DNA from: Robertmurraya massiliosenegalensis JC6
GTDB taxonomy: Bacteria > Bacillota > Bacilli > Bacillales > Cytobacillaceae
Length of the DNA stretch: 64,000 nt
Reading direction: 5' to 3'
NCBI RefSeq assembly: GCF_000311725.1
Contig: NZ_HE978511.1
Coordinates: 584,441-648,440, forward strand
The notes under the pieces were generated by a model. That model saw only the letters and a program-made list of their open reading frames with translations. It ran no database searches and was not told the DNA's origin. Shown here piece after piece: positions 63,400-64,000 of the stretch. Numbering within the stretch: the stretch's first letter is position 1; every line of letters begins with the position of its first letter. The translations under genes and the position numbers were made by a program.

Positions 63400-64000
63400 A
63401 ATCTCCCTCCCTATATGTACTGTATGAATAGTAATTTGAGCTTTTTAATGCTCTCATAAGTCCCCACCTATTAGTTTAGATTAATTCTTTTCTGCTAGCT
63501 GTGATAAATATCAAACATAGCCAAAAAAATTTGAAACAGTTCTAAAAACATAGAATACGACGGCAAAAACGTTATATAACAGATTTATTTTTGTTTTATA
63601 ACAGAAAAATGTTCGTTGATAAATTACAGATCCATTTTATGAAAAGTTTCGTTTTAAAGGATTACTCTTACTATCAAACTACCTTTTAAATAAAATGGTT
63701 TGCCTTAAATCAAGTAACTATTATATGGGGTTCTTTTTTTCAGGTTGGTGTCGGTGCTTGATGCACTCTTTTGAGTTTTTTTGATGATAATAAGCGGAGT
63801 TTTTCCTGTTATAGGCTTTGCTCGAGTTCATTGTCGGGGAATAGCGGAAGTTTTTCCTGTTATGCAGAGCAAAACCACCTATTTTCACGTTTTTGAAGTC
63901 AATAGGCGGAATTTTTCCTGCTATTTTAGCCTTTTTTATCGATATTTAGTAATTAACCGGAATTTATACGAAAATTGATGCTGGTTACTCAAAAAAAGCA
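63400..64000. other. Intergenic region upstream of the oxidoreductase operon
   Basis: About 600 bases without a supported gene up to the window edge. The first 350 are AT-rich and must hold the operon promoter; I cannot place it. From 63790 onward lie repeat units (see 63792-63925). A frame at 63781-63978 runs through these units and is not called. Confidence 0.5.
63792..63925 (+). repeat. Divergent copy of the palindromic units (copy D)
   Basis: Three units of the same (A/C)GGAA...TTCCTG(T/C)TAT type at 63792-63813, 63841-63863 and 63901-63925, spaced by about 50-60 bases, with a decayed fourth near 63955. The blocks between units do not match copies A to C, so only the palindromes are shared. 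Confidence 0.7.

Noticed and set aside
63781..63978. 65-codon plus-strand frame at the right edge
   Set aside because: It runs through the palindromic units of copy D and reads through repeat sequence only.

Overview
The window is a low-GC chromosomal segment of an endospore-forming Bacillaceae bacterium. Gene content and order match the Bacillus subtilis region that runs from ogt/kinE through mhqR/kinD, ykvI, clpE, ykvS, ptsHI, ykwC, patA, cheV, kre, ykuE, ykuI, ykuJ, darB (ykuL), ccpC and dapH to dapL, read here from right to left. Spo0E-like, KinD-like and KinE-like proteins, AGGAGG-type ribosome binding sites and frequent TTG/GTG starts fit this. I see no rRNA, tRNA, CRISPR array, phage gene, transposase or integrase.

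Region by region: 1-569 is the start of a multidrug-type ABC transporter gene running off the left edge. 1172-6684 is the conserved block dapL, dapH, ccpC, an MFS transporter, darB, a 47-residue zinc-ribbon gene missed by length cut-offs, and ykuJ. 6881-26506 is an accessory block of about 20 kb that splits ykuJ from ykuI. Its core is two operons built around coenzyme-B12-dependent acyl-CoA mutases of the split (large plus small subunit) type, each with a MeaB-type GTPase. Operon 1 (24916 down to 15031) carries meaB, an M24 peptidase, an acyl-CoA ligase, an AEC transporter, a TRAP transporter and a mutase with the active-site residues of 2-hydroxyisobutyryl-CoA mutase. Operon 2 (14949 down to 8814) carries a FadR-type GntR regulator, meaB, a second mutase whose otherwise conserved active-site His and Arg are replaced, its B12 subunit, a PaaK-like acyl-CoA ligase and an SDR dehydrogenase. 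A BtuF-like protein lacking a signal peptide follows. Operator-like palindromes with a GTCWGAC core lie in front of both operons. An alternative sigma factor and a glutaredoxin close the block.

26515-53456 returns to Bacillus core genes: the c-di-GMP proteins YkuI, a PAS-GGDEF-EAL protein and a PilZ protein, the Tat-exported phosphodiesterase YkuE, the ComK regulator Kre, CheV, PatA, YkwC, the PTS general proteins, ClpE with a textbook CtsR-controlled promoter, a CorC/CNNM protein, an M3 oligopeptidase, MhqR, KinD and an Fsr-type exporter. 53496-63399 combines an electron-transfer set fixABCX with a two-gene 2-oxoacid:ferredoxin oxidoreductase, separated by a Spo0E-like gene, ogt and kinE. 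Both electron-transfer units lie on the minus strand, and a good cre site precedes fixABCX.

A dispersed non-coding repeat family (full copies near 26.5 and 46.3 kb, a partial inverted copy at 0.83-1.11 kb, a divergent one at 63.8 kb) contains arrays of short palindromes and ends in GAGGCTG/CAGCCTC. The most novel-looking content is the paired B12 mutase system, especially the second mutase, whose active site matches no mutase class I know. All functional statements are from reading the sequence and family knowledge; no database search was run.
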